Assembly: GCA_022414725.1 (NCBI GenBank)
Contig: CM039465.1
Location: forward strand, 23,776,108-23,840,107
DNA: 64,000 nt
Source of the DNA: Microglena sp. YARC
Taxonomy: Eukaryota > Chlorophyta > Chlorophyceae > Chlamydomonadales > Chlamydomonadaceae
Direction of reading: 5' to 3'
Shown one piece after another: positions 12,167-22,129 of this stretch. The translations under genes and the position numbers were made by a program. How positions within the stretch are numbered: the first letter of the stretch is position 1; each line of letters starts with the position of its first letter. Under the pieces are notes generated by a model that was not told where the DNA came from, searched no databases, and worked only from the letters and a program-made list of their open reading frames with translations.

Positions 12167-12934
12167 CTGGGAATGGGTGGTGTGGGTGGTGTGGACGTGG
12201 GTGTGTGGGGGGCTGTTGTGCTCTGTTGTATTAAGGAGCAGCTGTATGTGCATGATGAGTGCGGACATGATGGCTGGTCAATGGCCCATGCTGGAAGGAC
12301 AGTGGAGACCTGTACTATTTTGTTTTCAAGTGGTACGCGCTCGGTGTGTTGGCTTGGATTGACTTGATTGGTTTAGTTATGTTTTTTTGTATTTGTTCTA
12401 TGTGGTTAAGTTTGTTTTAGGTCCAAACTTTGGGGCATGGTCCTGTTACCCCTTTTTTTGCGTCCTCACGTACCAGGCATATACAAAATGTAGAGCGGGC
12501 ACAGCATTACAGCTCGGGAATGTAAACTCTGGTAACTGGCAAATAAAATCTAATTCCAGAAAACTGGATCAATAATCAAACAACAAGCTATGAATGAATT
12601 TGCCTTGCTCACCATGATTTTCGTCTTGCCTTGCATGAATGCTGCGATCTGGGGATTTCCGTTTTTCTTTTTGTGAGTCATCTTGCCAAAAGTACCTGTT
12701 TGTTGTGGGGTTGGGTCGGGTTGGGGTGGGGGGTTGGGAAGCGATTGGCGGAATTCCAGAACAAGAAAAAGATAACACCCAGCTTGTGTGAGCAGCTATG
12801 AATGGAAATAATTGCTGGACGAAGTGTGGGCATCGAGAGGGGAAGTCGGGGGAAGGTATGGATGGGTATGGTGGGAGGTGGAGGGGACCAACATACAGGA
12901 GACGTTACTCGATTACCGCCCCACCACCACAATT

Positions 12935-13130
12935 CATCATCATATTATCTCACATTCATCATCACAACATCATCAATACCATCATCATCATCACAACACC
13001 ATTATCAATCATAATTACCGTCATCATCATCAACACCATCATCATCATCATCGACACCATCAACATCATCATCACCAGCATCATCATCAACACTACCATC
13101 ATCATCACACAACCACCCATCATCATCATC
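12935..13130 (+). repeat. CAT/ATC trinucleotide-rich tract
   Basis: About 200 bases of imperfect (ATC)n and (CAT)n between RecQ motif IV and V segments. His- and Ile-rich open frames here are shadows. Confidence 0.95.
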
Positions 13131-13145
13131 AATCACACTCCCCAC

Positions 13146-13250
13146 CTGCTGGATATTCCAGGGATCCGACATTCCAGATAGTCAGCGAGGTCATCAGCTT
13201 ACCATGGTGGTGGCGTCCTACGTAGATCACTGTTGCGGCAGGTCGAGATC
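13146..13250 (-). pseudogene. RecQ motif IV exon with a one-base frameshift
   Basis: The minus strand reads ATVIYVGRHHHGK in one frame (13233 to 13198) and then, one base off, ADDLADYLECRIPGISS to a GT donor after 13146. Together these match RecQ motif IV (Ile-Ile-Tyr, then Asp/Glu-x-Leu-Ala-x-Tyr-Leu). One base appears to be missing near 13198. The acceptor at 13250 does not match the phase of the preceding exon, so a further exon or error may be involved. The following donor (phase 2) matches the acceptor at 12166. Confidence 0.6.
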
Positions 13251-13639
13251 TCGTTCGTGGGTGTGGCACAAGTGTGGGTCCAGCACCTACACAGCCAGAG
13301 AGACAAACACATCACATTCAAAATATACAAATGGTATTTGCCAAAAGTGGGTCCAGCACTCACACTTGAGGGTTCAGGCTTAGGATTCGAGGCTTTAAAA
13401 TGGGCAGCTCTGCAGACTGGCTATCTTGCATACAAGCTAGTGCCATGGAAGCTAACAATCAATCAACTTCCCCATATAGCGTGGCTGCACTGGAATGCTG
13501 GGCATTATGCCCAGCAATTCTATGATAGTCCGACGGCGGGCTCAGGGAGCTGCCTAGAAGCTGCTGCTAGTAGCCGGAAAAAACAATGAAGCACGGTTGG
13601 GGTTGCTCAAACGACATTACTCGTGTATCTTCAATACCT

Positions 13640-14460
13640 CATAAGGTGAATGAAACATGGACCCCTACCCCACATCTTTCTCATCAACAACACTCCTACT
13701 ACCACTGGTTTCTACTCGACAACTCAGCACATTATCCACTTTTCACAAACCACCAAGCTGCCGACTACCCAATTATACAACCACCGAATAGCCCCTTCTT
13801 CTTTCACAACCAAAATACACCTTCTTTGGGATGATGATTAAACTACAATAGCGGAATTAAATTTTTATCGTAGCATGAACTCACAGCCCCCGTCCGTAAA
13901 ATGATTGTTTGGGATTCAGTTCATCAGTGTTTTTTTGGCGGAGCCCCTCCTGTCTGGGTTGGGCAAGTCCCTTAAGCCTATTTGGCCTGGCACTGGACTA
14001 CAACAACAGCATACATACCCTCTACCGCCTCTTCCACTGCTACACCACTTCTACCAAACACCTCTTCCCACTGGCTACACCGCCCAATCTAAAACCGCCA
14101 CTTCCACAGGCAAACCACACCAAGCTGCTTTTTTTTTCTTACCAATCACACCACCAACAAAACAGCCACTTGCTCTTCTGGAACCATAATACACCCTCTT
14201 CCACGATCCAGTATTTTCACCAATACACCTTCTGCAAGCTCATTGCAGACTGGCCAGCAGCCCCCCAAAGTTCACAACCCACAATCTTTCGAAAACCGCC
14301 ACGTCCTCTGCCCCTCCAAAAAGCCACTACCCACATTCAGCGCCAGCCACCAGCTTATTTTCCATGTTCCAACCGATTTTCCATGTTCGTAACCGGCAAC
14401 CTGCAACCCTAAACCTTTCCACTTCCACACACCTCGACCAGTGACTACCATATTTTAAGT
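13640..14460 (+). repeat. degenerate CCACTTCCAC-type tandem tract interrupted by a dispersed repeat
   Basis: AC/TC-rich tandem sequence (CACACCACCAACAAA, CCACTTCCACAGGC) with the dispersed element of 13888-14010 inserted in it. It lies in the RecQ intron after the exon ending at 14547. No exon was seen. Confidence 0.6.
13888..14010 (+). repeat. short dispersed element, copy 1 of 3
   Basis: Shares CAG..CCCCCGTC, TTGTTTGGG, TTCAGTTCATCAGTG, TTGGGCAAGTCCCTT.AGCCT and CACTGGACTACAACA with 44205-44345 and 60385-60545. All are on the plus strand and all end in a short microsatellite-like tail, here CATACATAC. Confidence 0.85.
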
Positions 14461-14546
14461 CACCCCCAGCTCGCACTTGCTGCATGCTCTCGCCTGCTTG
14501 GGTGCACCAAAAGCGCAAATTGGGTTTTTCCAACGAGGTGACTTAC

Positions 14547-17376
14547 ATCCTCGTCACACCCTTCTTCATCCTCAGGTTGCTGCTGATCTCCCGCTTCCAC
14601 TTCCACAACCAACATACAGTCACTTAGCAAACTACAGGGTAGCCCAGTAAGCCCAGTAAATAAGAATAGTTCCATAAAAAATCAGCGTTGCCACCAGCAC
14701 ACCTGCTCCATGCCCGTCCGCTCGATGACAGCAAAGTGGAGATTGGATCGTTCGATCGAGGTCACCCACTTCTTCATCAGACTCTTCTCCATCCCCAGGA
14801 AGCTGCAGATCTCCTTCTGGACAGACTCATTAGCCGTTGCTGTCAGGGCCATGACAGGGACGTCTGGGAGGGCCTCCCTCAGTTTGCCCAGTTGAAGAAA
14901 CTCAGGGCGGAAGTCGTGACCCCTGCATGGTGTGTCATAGGTGTCATGGGCATCATGGGGTTATGGGTGTCATAGGGTCATGACCCCATCATTGGTTTTG
15001 CTGTCAGAGTCATGTGTTCACTTTTGGGAGGGCCTCGCTCAGTTTCCGGAGTTGAAGATACTCAGGGCAGAAATCATGACCCCTGCAGGGTGTGTGGTGG
15101 GTGTCCAGGGTATCATGTGTGGCACGTTTGTAGGATTCGAGTTTGTCATGGCTTAATACATATTGCTTACCATTCTGATACACAATGGGATTCGCCAGTA
15201 TTAAAGATACATAATGTATACCATTCTGACACACAGCAGGATTAATAAATAGCAAAGATGCAAAATGCTTACCATTCTGATACACAATGCGATTCGTCAG
15301 TAGCGAAGAAACATAATGTTAATCATTCTGACACACAACAGGATTGATAAACAGCAAAGATACACAATGTTTACCATTCTGTCACACAATGGGCTTCATC
15401 AATAGCCAAGAGGCAGACGCCAACCTGAGAGTGCAGTTCTGCCAACTCTTCGAGCGCGTAGACTGCCAGCTCTGGAGTCATGTACACCAACTGATACTTT
15501 CCTTCAAACGCATCTCGGCGGACCTGTCCAAGGAGCATGAGGATTGCAAATGTATGATGATTGAAAATACACGGAATGTGCGGAGTGGAGAACAGGGACC
15601 TCAGTGAGTTCGTTCTCTGCCAGCTCTGGGGTCATGTACACAAACTGATACGCCCCGGCAAAGGCCTCTGAGTGAACCTGTCCAAGGAGCATGGGGATGG
15701 CGATTTTATAATGATTGATTATCAGTGCTCGTCTTTTGGCTGTAAGCAGCAGCCTCCATGCAGCTACTATGGCGGGCCATTAAACCACAACTATAACAAC
15801 CTGAAATACCTTGAATATGACGCGACTAGCTGTCCAGAATTGCTGAGGTATTCGGGTGCAGCCGAGTGGCTAGCTCAGAGAGCTGTCTAGAAGCTGCCAA
15901 TAAAAGAAAATATATTCCAACTTTGATGGGGACATGTGTAGAGCCTGCTCTTGCAAGTGGAACCTATGAGTGCAGGATATGCCTTCTACGGCATGCATTA
16001 TATGCCTTTTTCTACGCACACAGGCAGTATGTGCCTTTTAAGGTACGCATTAAATGCCTTCTTCTATGCACATAGACAGTATATGCTTTGTAGGTATGCG
16101 TATTTATACATTGCATGCCCGTGGTGGCATTTGGTGTTTTGGTCCATGTGACATGGTCATACAGATAGTCACTACTAACAAAATAACAGACTTACACTTG
16201 CGTTGGTCTGAGCAGACCCTAGGAGGCAAGCTTTAATGCCTCGTGCAGTCAGTGCGGACACCTGGGAAGGGTTAGGGTGTTGGGGTGTTGGTTGTAGGGT
16301 GTAGATAGATAGCTTGCCTTGCTCTCTACCCCTGTGTTGTAGCAGGACAGCCTGCTACTAGTCTAACTTGATATCTCGAGTATGTCTTCTCGATATTTCC
16401 CCTCGGTCTAGTTCTGTCCCACTGGTTTCAGAGCCTGGTCGCAGAAACAATGGGGGGTCGAATCTCAGTGACTCTGGAGTAGATTCCGTAGTGTTTTCGA
16501 GTTAAAAGGATAAGATTACCAGAACAACCACGCACTGATGCATCAACGTAGAGTTGATGTGTACGAAGTACAATGTAGGCGGGAGTCCGTCAAGCAAGTA
16601 CGATCAAGAACGATATAAAATCTTGGTTCCAAAGGATATGACGGTTCTGGTAGCGGGGGTTGCTGTCCCGATCGAGCTCGGCCGGCAGGGGTAGCGCCCT
16701 GACGGAGACCGGAACTGTTCTGAGCCTGGAATCGAGGACGCTTCCCTTTCAAAGGAGGGGGGAGCGTAGCAAGATATTAAGGGAAATAGTTAACAGTAGG
16801 GTGTATGGGCACCAGAGAATACTACCCGGATCGTGTTCTGAGCCTGGAATCGAGGACGATTCCCTTTCAAAGGAGGGGGGAGTGTAGCAGGATAGCCTGC
16901 TACTAGTCTAACTTGACATCTCGAGTACCGGTATGTCTTATCAATATGTACCTTGGTCTATTCTGCCTCATGTGTGACCTTCCTTAATGTCTAAGTATCA
17001 CTTTGGAACACACCACTATACACATTTCCCCTCCCAGTCTATCCCTACCCACCCTATCCCACCCTATCCCCTATCAGGAACACACTCACTTGATCCTCCA
17101 TCTGACTGATTAGATGGCCATACTCAGCTTGTTGGTGTGCTGCAGAGGGATCTAGTAGCAGATGGACTTGCCAGCACCGGTGGCATTTCCCCTCACAGTC
17201 TATCCTTACCTCACCCCGCCCCATCCCAACCTCTATCAGGACAAGGCCTGAGCGCGATACAGACAGCGACAGACGGGCAAACAGGCAGGCATACACAGGT
17301 GGAACTGCAGGATTCAGCCCTAGGACCCTGGGGGGAGGGGGGAGGAAGGGGGGGTTACTAAGGCCAGATCTGGTTA

Positions 17377-17407
<31 letters not shown>

Positions 17408-18449
17408 CTACCCCAGGGTCCTAGTTTTGGCATGTCTCTAGGTCGGTGCTAGTTAAACCGTATCTTTTCAATATTCATAGACCTTCAGTCGAGATTATCG
17501 TGGTGAAATGTCACAAAACATAGCTGAGATCCAGCTGAAACGGCCCCTTCAAATACTGGCCCCAACATGCAGGACAATAGGAAGAATAAAAACTGCTGGC
17601 GGGGGCAAAAAAAATTGAAAATATTCATGAAGGGGTGGTGGTGGGGTGGTGGGGTGGTGGGGTGGGGGGGGGGGCATGAAATTACCGTAAATTTATCTCT
17701 CATCTGACAGGAATTGACCCTTAATCTTTCGCATTTACATCAGAATAACCCCCATAAACATGAGTGGGACCAGAGAAAAGCCAATTCAGCTTCCCATAAC
17801 CAGCCAGCCAAGTCGGGTGGGCTCATTGGAGTGCTAAAAATCAATCAAGATTCATGCAGATAGTTCACTGAGCTATCGTGTATCTTTTAGAGACAGCAAA
17901 TTTGGATGGCAAGTCAACAACCTTGCTTTCTGAGAGTCTTTGTGAACCCCTCTATGTAACTCTCACCCAGCCTGCAACCCACATGGGTTGCGACCGCCCC
18001 CCCACCCCCCACCCGAAAGCGAAAGACACTCACTTGATCCTCCATCAGACTGATAAGAGGGGAGATGACAATGCATGGTTTCTCGGTGAGCAACGGAGGG
18101 ATCTGATAGCAGAGGGACTTGCCAGCACCAGTGGCCTACGGCAAGCAGAGGTGGTCAAGTGAGGATGCGAGTTGAATATACTGCTCATCACATGTAATTA
18201 GCCATTTCAGCATGTATCCAGACTGAGTATTACCAGTATGATTCGAAAAATTATTTGAACTTGCTGGGCGAGAGAGCATTCATGCGGATTGGTTGGAATC
18301 GCTCTAATCGCTCAACCTCTTCTCACCGTGACGACGAGACAATCCAGACCACCGAGCGCTGCCTGAATCACCTCCGCTTGCGAGCCACGAAACTCAGGAT
18401 ACCCCCAGTGTTGTTTCAGTAGCTCCTTCATTTGCAGTGGCCTCTTCAT
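14547..18449 (-). CDS. RECQ: RecQ-family DNA helicase, motifs 0 to III (six in-frame exons)
   Basis: ATP-dependent 3'-5' DNA helicase of genome maintenance. Exons on the minus strand: 18449-18327 (motif 0, [11 protein letters not shown]), 18135-18034 (Walker [14 protein letters not shown] and motif Ia [12 protein letters not shown]), 16261-16196 ([11 protein letters not shown]), 15523-15375 ([10 protein letters not shown] and the DEAH box, [13 protein letters not shown]), 14922-14701 (GHDFRPEF and motif III MALTATA) and 14631-14547 (acidic stretch [13 protein letters not shown]). Phases agree throughout. The 14701 donor was chosen over an overlapping GT at 14702 because only it keeps the frame open into the last exon. 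The start codon at 18449 is the first Met upstream of motif 0; a second is at 18431. Order and spacing match RecQ proteins. Introns hold duplicated exon fragments, a miniature LTR element and poly(C). The second half of the gene is damaged (separate entries). Confidence 0.88.
15010..15082 (-). pseudogene. partial duplicate of the RecQ GHDF exon
   Basis: Minus strand, after a CCTGCAG acceptor, encodes [20 protein letters not shown] and then diverges to a stop. It duplicates the start of the functional exon at 14922-14701. The Arg after GHDF is Cys here. Motif III is absent. Confidence 0.8.
15165..15415 (-). repeat. five 51-bp tandem copies of the DEAH-box exon end and splice donor
   Basis: The motif CATTCTG (plus strand; the CAGAATG just before the donor on the minus strand) recurs at 15171, 15222, 15273, 15324 and 15375, exactly 51 bases apart. 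The copy ending at 15375 encodes the intact DEAH box; the others encode degenerate versions (for example NPIVYQN, NPAVCQN) and mostly keep a GT directly after CAGAATG. The array lies between the functional DEAH exon and the decayed GHDF duplicate. Confidence 0.88.
15600..15677 (-). pseudogene. partial duplicate of the RecQ TPEL exon
   Basis: Minus strand, after a CTTGGACAG acceptor, encodes [20 protein letters not shown] and is then truncated. It duplicates the first half of the functional exon at 15523-15375, about 154 bases upstream of it in gene order. It lacks the DEAH box, and its end runs straight into sequence resembling the functional exon's upstream intron. Confidence 0.75.
16338..16970 (+). 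mobile_element. miniature LTR retrotransposon (TRIM-like) with target duplication
   Basis: Two direct terminal repeats of about 84-88 bp (16338-16421 and 16883-16970) both start TGTAGCAGGA and end CA. The 5-bp flank TGTGT is present at 16333-16337 and again at 16971-16975. Just inside the left repeat is TGGTTTCAGAGCC (from 16423), which resembles the primer binding site complementary to initiator tRNA-Met. A purine tract (AAAGGAGGGGGGAG) precedes the right repeat. The internal region has no coding capacity and contains a 117-bp-spaced duplication of the purine-tract segment (16717 and 16834). It lies in a RecQ intron. The class is inferred from structure; the LTRs have diverged visibly. Confidence 0.8.
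17090..17184 (-). pseudogene. decayed duplicate of the RecQ Walker A exon
   Basis: A second copy of the exon at 18034-18135 lies about 950 bases downstream in the RecQ intron. It still reads [10 protein letters not shown], but then has a TAG, a later TAA and frame disruption, and the AG acceptor is lost (AAAT precedes the GCC). The donor side, GATCAAGTGAGTG, is preserved. Its flanks on both sides share a pyrimidine-rich motif (CAGTCTATCC..), suggesting local tandem duplication. Confidence 0.8.
17382..17404 (+). repeat. poly(C) tract
   Basis: Over 20 consecutive C in a RecQ intron, one of many long G or C homopolymers in the window. Confidence 0.95.
17660..18000 (+). repeat. dispersed repeat, copy 1 (next to the RecQ Walker A exon)
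   Basis: Collinear with 55110-55425: GAGTGG.ACCAGAGAAAA, TTCAGCTTCC, AGCCAGCCAAGTCGGGTGG, GGAGTGCT.AAAATCAATCAAGA, CTTTCTGAGAGTCTTTGTGA and CAACCCAC. It ends about 30 bases before the RecQ exon at 18034. Confidence 0.85.
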
Positions 18450-18639
18450 TTCGCGCACCGGGGTTGCCTGCCCCACCTGCGCTCGAAGATGGCGCGGCTA
18501 GCCACCCTGGTTCTGGCATGATAACGTTTGTAATTTTTAACTTTCAAACACTCCTCTTATACTGCTGTAGTTGTATTGCCTGCCACAAGATTAGCCCTGG
18601 CTATAGAAGCCCCAAGTTCCACCCTGTATCATTGTCTGT

Positions 18640-19241
18640 CTCCAGGCGTTTAAACGATTCCGGCCACCTTTGTAGTGCGGAGTCCTTACCCAATCATATG
18701 GCGCATAGTTGGAGTGCGCATGAATATTGTTATCAGCATAGCAGCGCCCAAGATCCTTCGCAAACGTTGTCCAATGTTTTGTACCTTATTCCGCTACGAG
18801 TAGCTTTTTACTCCTGTGCTTTCGAAAAACCCCCTACCTCCCTCCTTTATTACGATCAGATGCGGGGTCCACATCTCTTCTGGAGGGGGGGGAGTGTAAC
18901 GGTACAGAACCCTTCACGGGTACTCTGGCCGTCCAGCAAGGCATACGGGTACACCGTACCCGTAAGCCACGTGACGAACGCACATGATACAGTACCATAC
19001 CCATGTACTGCCTCATCTCTCAGAACGCACACGTTGCGTACATAGACACGAGCTACTCGGAATGAACCCTTCTACTCCTTCCACGAAGACGTTCCTTCCA
19101 AGCCACTCGACATCCCTACCTAGGTAACCCTCCCCCCTGTTCTGCTAGATCACTCATATCAACATACACGTAAACACACATCACGCATCACGTTACTCTA
19201 GATAACCCCTCAAGCTGCTAGGAGCATCCTGAGCTGTTACA
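18640..19241 (+). mobile_element. 3' end and LTR of a truncated LTR retrotransposon
   Basis: A 347-bp segment (18895-19241) starts TGTAAC and ends GTTACA, as LTRs do, and follows a polypurine tract (TGGAGGGGGGGGAG). Upstream sequence from about 18640 recurs at about 53080-53280 without the LTR. No matching 5' LTR or target duplication was seen, so it is a fragment. It lies just upstream of the first RecQ exon on the opposite strand. Confidence 0.6.
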
Positions 19242-20058
19242 TTCGCAGGGTGCCCTTTCACGTACATTTAGCCAAGGCGGATTGGACGCGGCATGGCGAA
19301 ATGTCTGTACGATTACAGCCATGGCAATCACTCGGGGAAGTGACAATTTCGCTAAATGTAGGCGAAAGACACGATTTGCAGCGGAACTACAGAGAAATGT
19401 AGGCGTACAGTGGACGAAATGTCTCGGCTCACTCAAACCAGCGATCCCGAAGACACCAGAACTTTTCGTAGACTGAAGCGTGACCAATAACTCCTCGATC
19501 GCACGTTAACTACTGAGTTCTAATACGCGAAGAGCTATGCAACTTTCCGTCGCTCGAGGGTCTGTTAGCAACCTTTTCGAGGGGTCATTCTCGCGAACCT
19601 GCAAAGCTCTGCCAGCGATTCCGAGATAGAATGAACAATTAGGCAACGAAGTACTAGCGCGAACTACTCGTTGGTGAAATGCTTCGCCCTTTCTCGCAGT
19701 CTGCAGGTGAATTCTGGTATGAATATTCGAAGCCCCTTCGTACCTTTCCCACTGTTCGCGAAGGGATCTGCCTAGCCCTTGCTTTTATTTCCTCCGTTGC
19801 TACCAGAGCCCAAACGTATTCCATCCGTATGCTCTCCGGTCTCTCCCGTGCTTGCGCGCGCCCCGCTGAGTCAACGAGGCAGATAATGCGTATACTTTGG
19901 GGCAATTCAGTCATATGCAACCCTGTCAATTATCCGCCTCATCCTTGGATGTCCTATCAGTTCGAAATCTTTCGCCTAGTTTCGGAACCTTTCTCGGACA
20001 GATCACCCTACCGAGATATGACAGGTTTACCAGGGACTGGGAAGCCCCAGTTGGGGAT
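19242..20058. other. no gene recognised
   Basis: Complex, non-repetitive sequence after the LTR. Both strands are open between about 19654 and 19929, but no family or splice structure was recognised. GCCCTTTCTCGCAGTCTGCAG at about 19686 resembles 53308, hinting that it belongs to the dispersed repeat interrupted by the LTR. Confidence 0.45.

Positions 20059-20115
<57 letters not shown>
20059..20115 (+). repeat. poly(G) tract of 57 bases
   Basis: An uninterrupted run of 57 G, followed by degenerate GGTTACACATATGCATG-type units to about 20330. Confidence 0.98.
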
Positions 20116-20116
<1 letters not shown>

Positions 20117-20774
20117 ACACGCATGCGTGGTTACACACATGCATGCATGCTTGCAGATATTCACAGTTATGTATACCGGCATGTGCAGTGAACATATGCG
20201 TAGTTACACAAAGGCATAGGTACACGTATGTATGGTTACACATCAGCCTAGTTACACATATGCATGTTTACACATAAGTATATTTACATGTATGCCTGGT
20301 TACACATCAGCATACTTGCAAATATGCACAATTACGAATGTGTAGTCATATGCCTGGCTAAAAGAACTACCCAGCAGTTTATTGGTGCCCCACTTCAACT
20401 TGCTAGAATTAAAATGGCAGGGTGCCCGGGGCCCCCTCATGGTCGGCCCTGGTGCGTGCATGGTGGGACTTGAGGGGTGCTGGCGCGTGATTAGCGAGAC
20501 CAAGACAGATATCAGGTGACAGGTGCATATGCGGCTGATATCAGGTGACAGCTGCACATGCGGCCGGCATGACAACTGCATATGCGACAGGTCCCGGAAA
20601 GGAATCACACCTAACCTTAACATATAAAACACGGAAAACACGACCCATTGAACTTGGGTTGTTGGTAGCGATGCATTACTCAGCCAGGGCCGACCAATAA
20701 TGATTCACCCGCATTCTCCAGTTTTTGAAGCAAGTTATTTCATACTTGATTGCTCAAGTGCAGTAAATGCCACT

Positions 20775-21010
20775 GCTCATTTAAATAGGTCATACTCTCG
20801 GTCATACTAATTTAATCTATCAAAGAGACTCATTTAATTAGGCCCAATAATTTGCTCGTATAATCAATAAATCAGACTCATTTAATAAGGTCAAATAATC
20901 ACATGATCAATCAATCAGACGCATTTAATTTTGTCAAATGCTCATATAACCAATCAATCAGACACATTTAATTTGGTCAAATGCTCATGTAAACAATCAA
21001 TCGGACATGT
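20775..21010 (+). repeat. tandem repeat, 43-48 bp period
   Basis: Units contain CATTTAATT.GGTCAAAT and AATCAATCAGAC; the CATTTA starts at 20831, 20879, 20922 and 20965. Confidence 0.88.
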
Positions 21011-21189
21011 AATTAGGGTAATTACAGTGATTCACAGTACTACATTTGTCGAATACATTACTTCTGTACAGGACTACACTGATACAAAAATTAGGCTAAT
21101 GCAAACTTGCAAACATGTAATGATTTGGCATACAACAGTCACGCTATTTGGAATTTGAATATATGATATCATGCACAACATGACAAGAT

Positions 21190-21482
21190 GAAGTAGGGCG
21201 CATATGATCCTATGTACAACATAAACTTATTGAGAGAGTTGTGTGCATATGATCCCATACACAGCATAGACATACAAACGTGGGCATACAATCCCATGTA
21301 TAACATATACATACACAATTGGGCGCATGCGATCATATGTACAGTATATAAATAATACGCTGTGTGCATATGATCCCATAAACAACATAGAAATAAAATT
21401 TGGGTGCATGCGGTCCTATATACATAGAAATAATACGGTGTGTGCATATGATCCCATACACATTATATATATAAATATATAT
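21190..21482 (+). repeat. tandem repeat, about 41-bp period, array A
   Basis: Units read GTGTGCATATGATCCCATAC then ACAACATAGAAATA. GATCC-type anchors occur at 21206, 21251, 21290, 21331, 21372, 21412 and 21450. The same family recurs at 42487-42850. Confidence 0.88.
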
Positions 21483-21483
21483 A

Positions 21484-21545
21484 AAGAAGTCGTGGTCGTG
21501 GTGGTCGTGGTGGTGTCATCGCGTAACCGACTTAACCGACTTCCC
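21484..21545 (+). repeat. (GTGGTC)n with a CATCGCG / ACCGACTT terminal motif, left
   Basis: GTCGTGGTCGTGGTGG, then GTGTCATCGCG, then AACCGACTT twice. The reverse complement of this order ends the region at about 39840-39945. Sequence to about 23100 is complex, unassigned, and includes an 85-bp duplication (21896 and 22040: ACTTGACTGCAA.TTCTTCCC). Confidence 0.7.
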
Positions 21546-22129
21546 GCCCAGCCATTTCCCGCCTAGCCAATTCCCGCTCTGTCAATTCACGCTTTTAATC
21601 CCTCCTGCTTCAACTTCTGCCTGATTGGCCTCCTGCGAATTCTGCCTTATGCAACCATTGCCTCCTGCGTATTATACCCTGTTGCGCATCCCCGCCCGAT
21701 TTCTCCTTTTCCCCGCCTGAGTTCATCCACCTGATTTCGGTAGCGCTACAGTTCGTCTTCCTACAAGCTTTTTCCCCTGCATCTCTGCAAGACCTTTCCC
21801 TTGCGTCAAGAGACCTGTCGCTGCGCACAACGGGAGGTGACGTGGTGAGTCAGCGGACCTGTCAGAAATGTCCGAATCGCATCCATCTCATTTCACAAAC
21901 TTGACTGCAATTCTTCCCACTGTATTGAGAAACATGTCGCTCCGCATTGTGCCATAGCAATTACGCATCAAAGTTGACCGAATGAAAAATCTCGCTGAGC
22001 ATTCTCGCCCTAACTTGACTGAACATCTAAAAGCAGCAACTTGACTGCAACTTCTTCCCACTGCAACGAGAAATATGTCGTCGCTGTGAATTGTGCTATA
22101 GCGAGCACGTAGCAAAGTTGAATGGATGG

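Noticed and set aside
15010..15285. A 91-codon minus-strand frame as a small protein
   Set aside because: It is the 51-bp DEAH-box array read through into the decayed GHDF exon; not an independent gene.
18437..19045. 202-codon plus-strand frame
   Set aside because: It overlaps the antisense of the first RecQ exon, a dispersed repeat and an LTR, so it is a composite chance frame.
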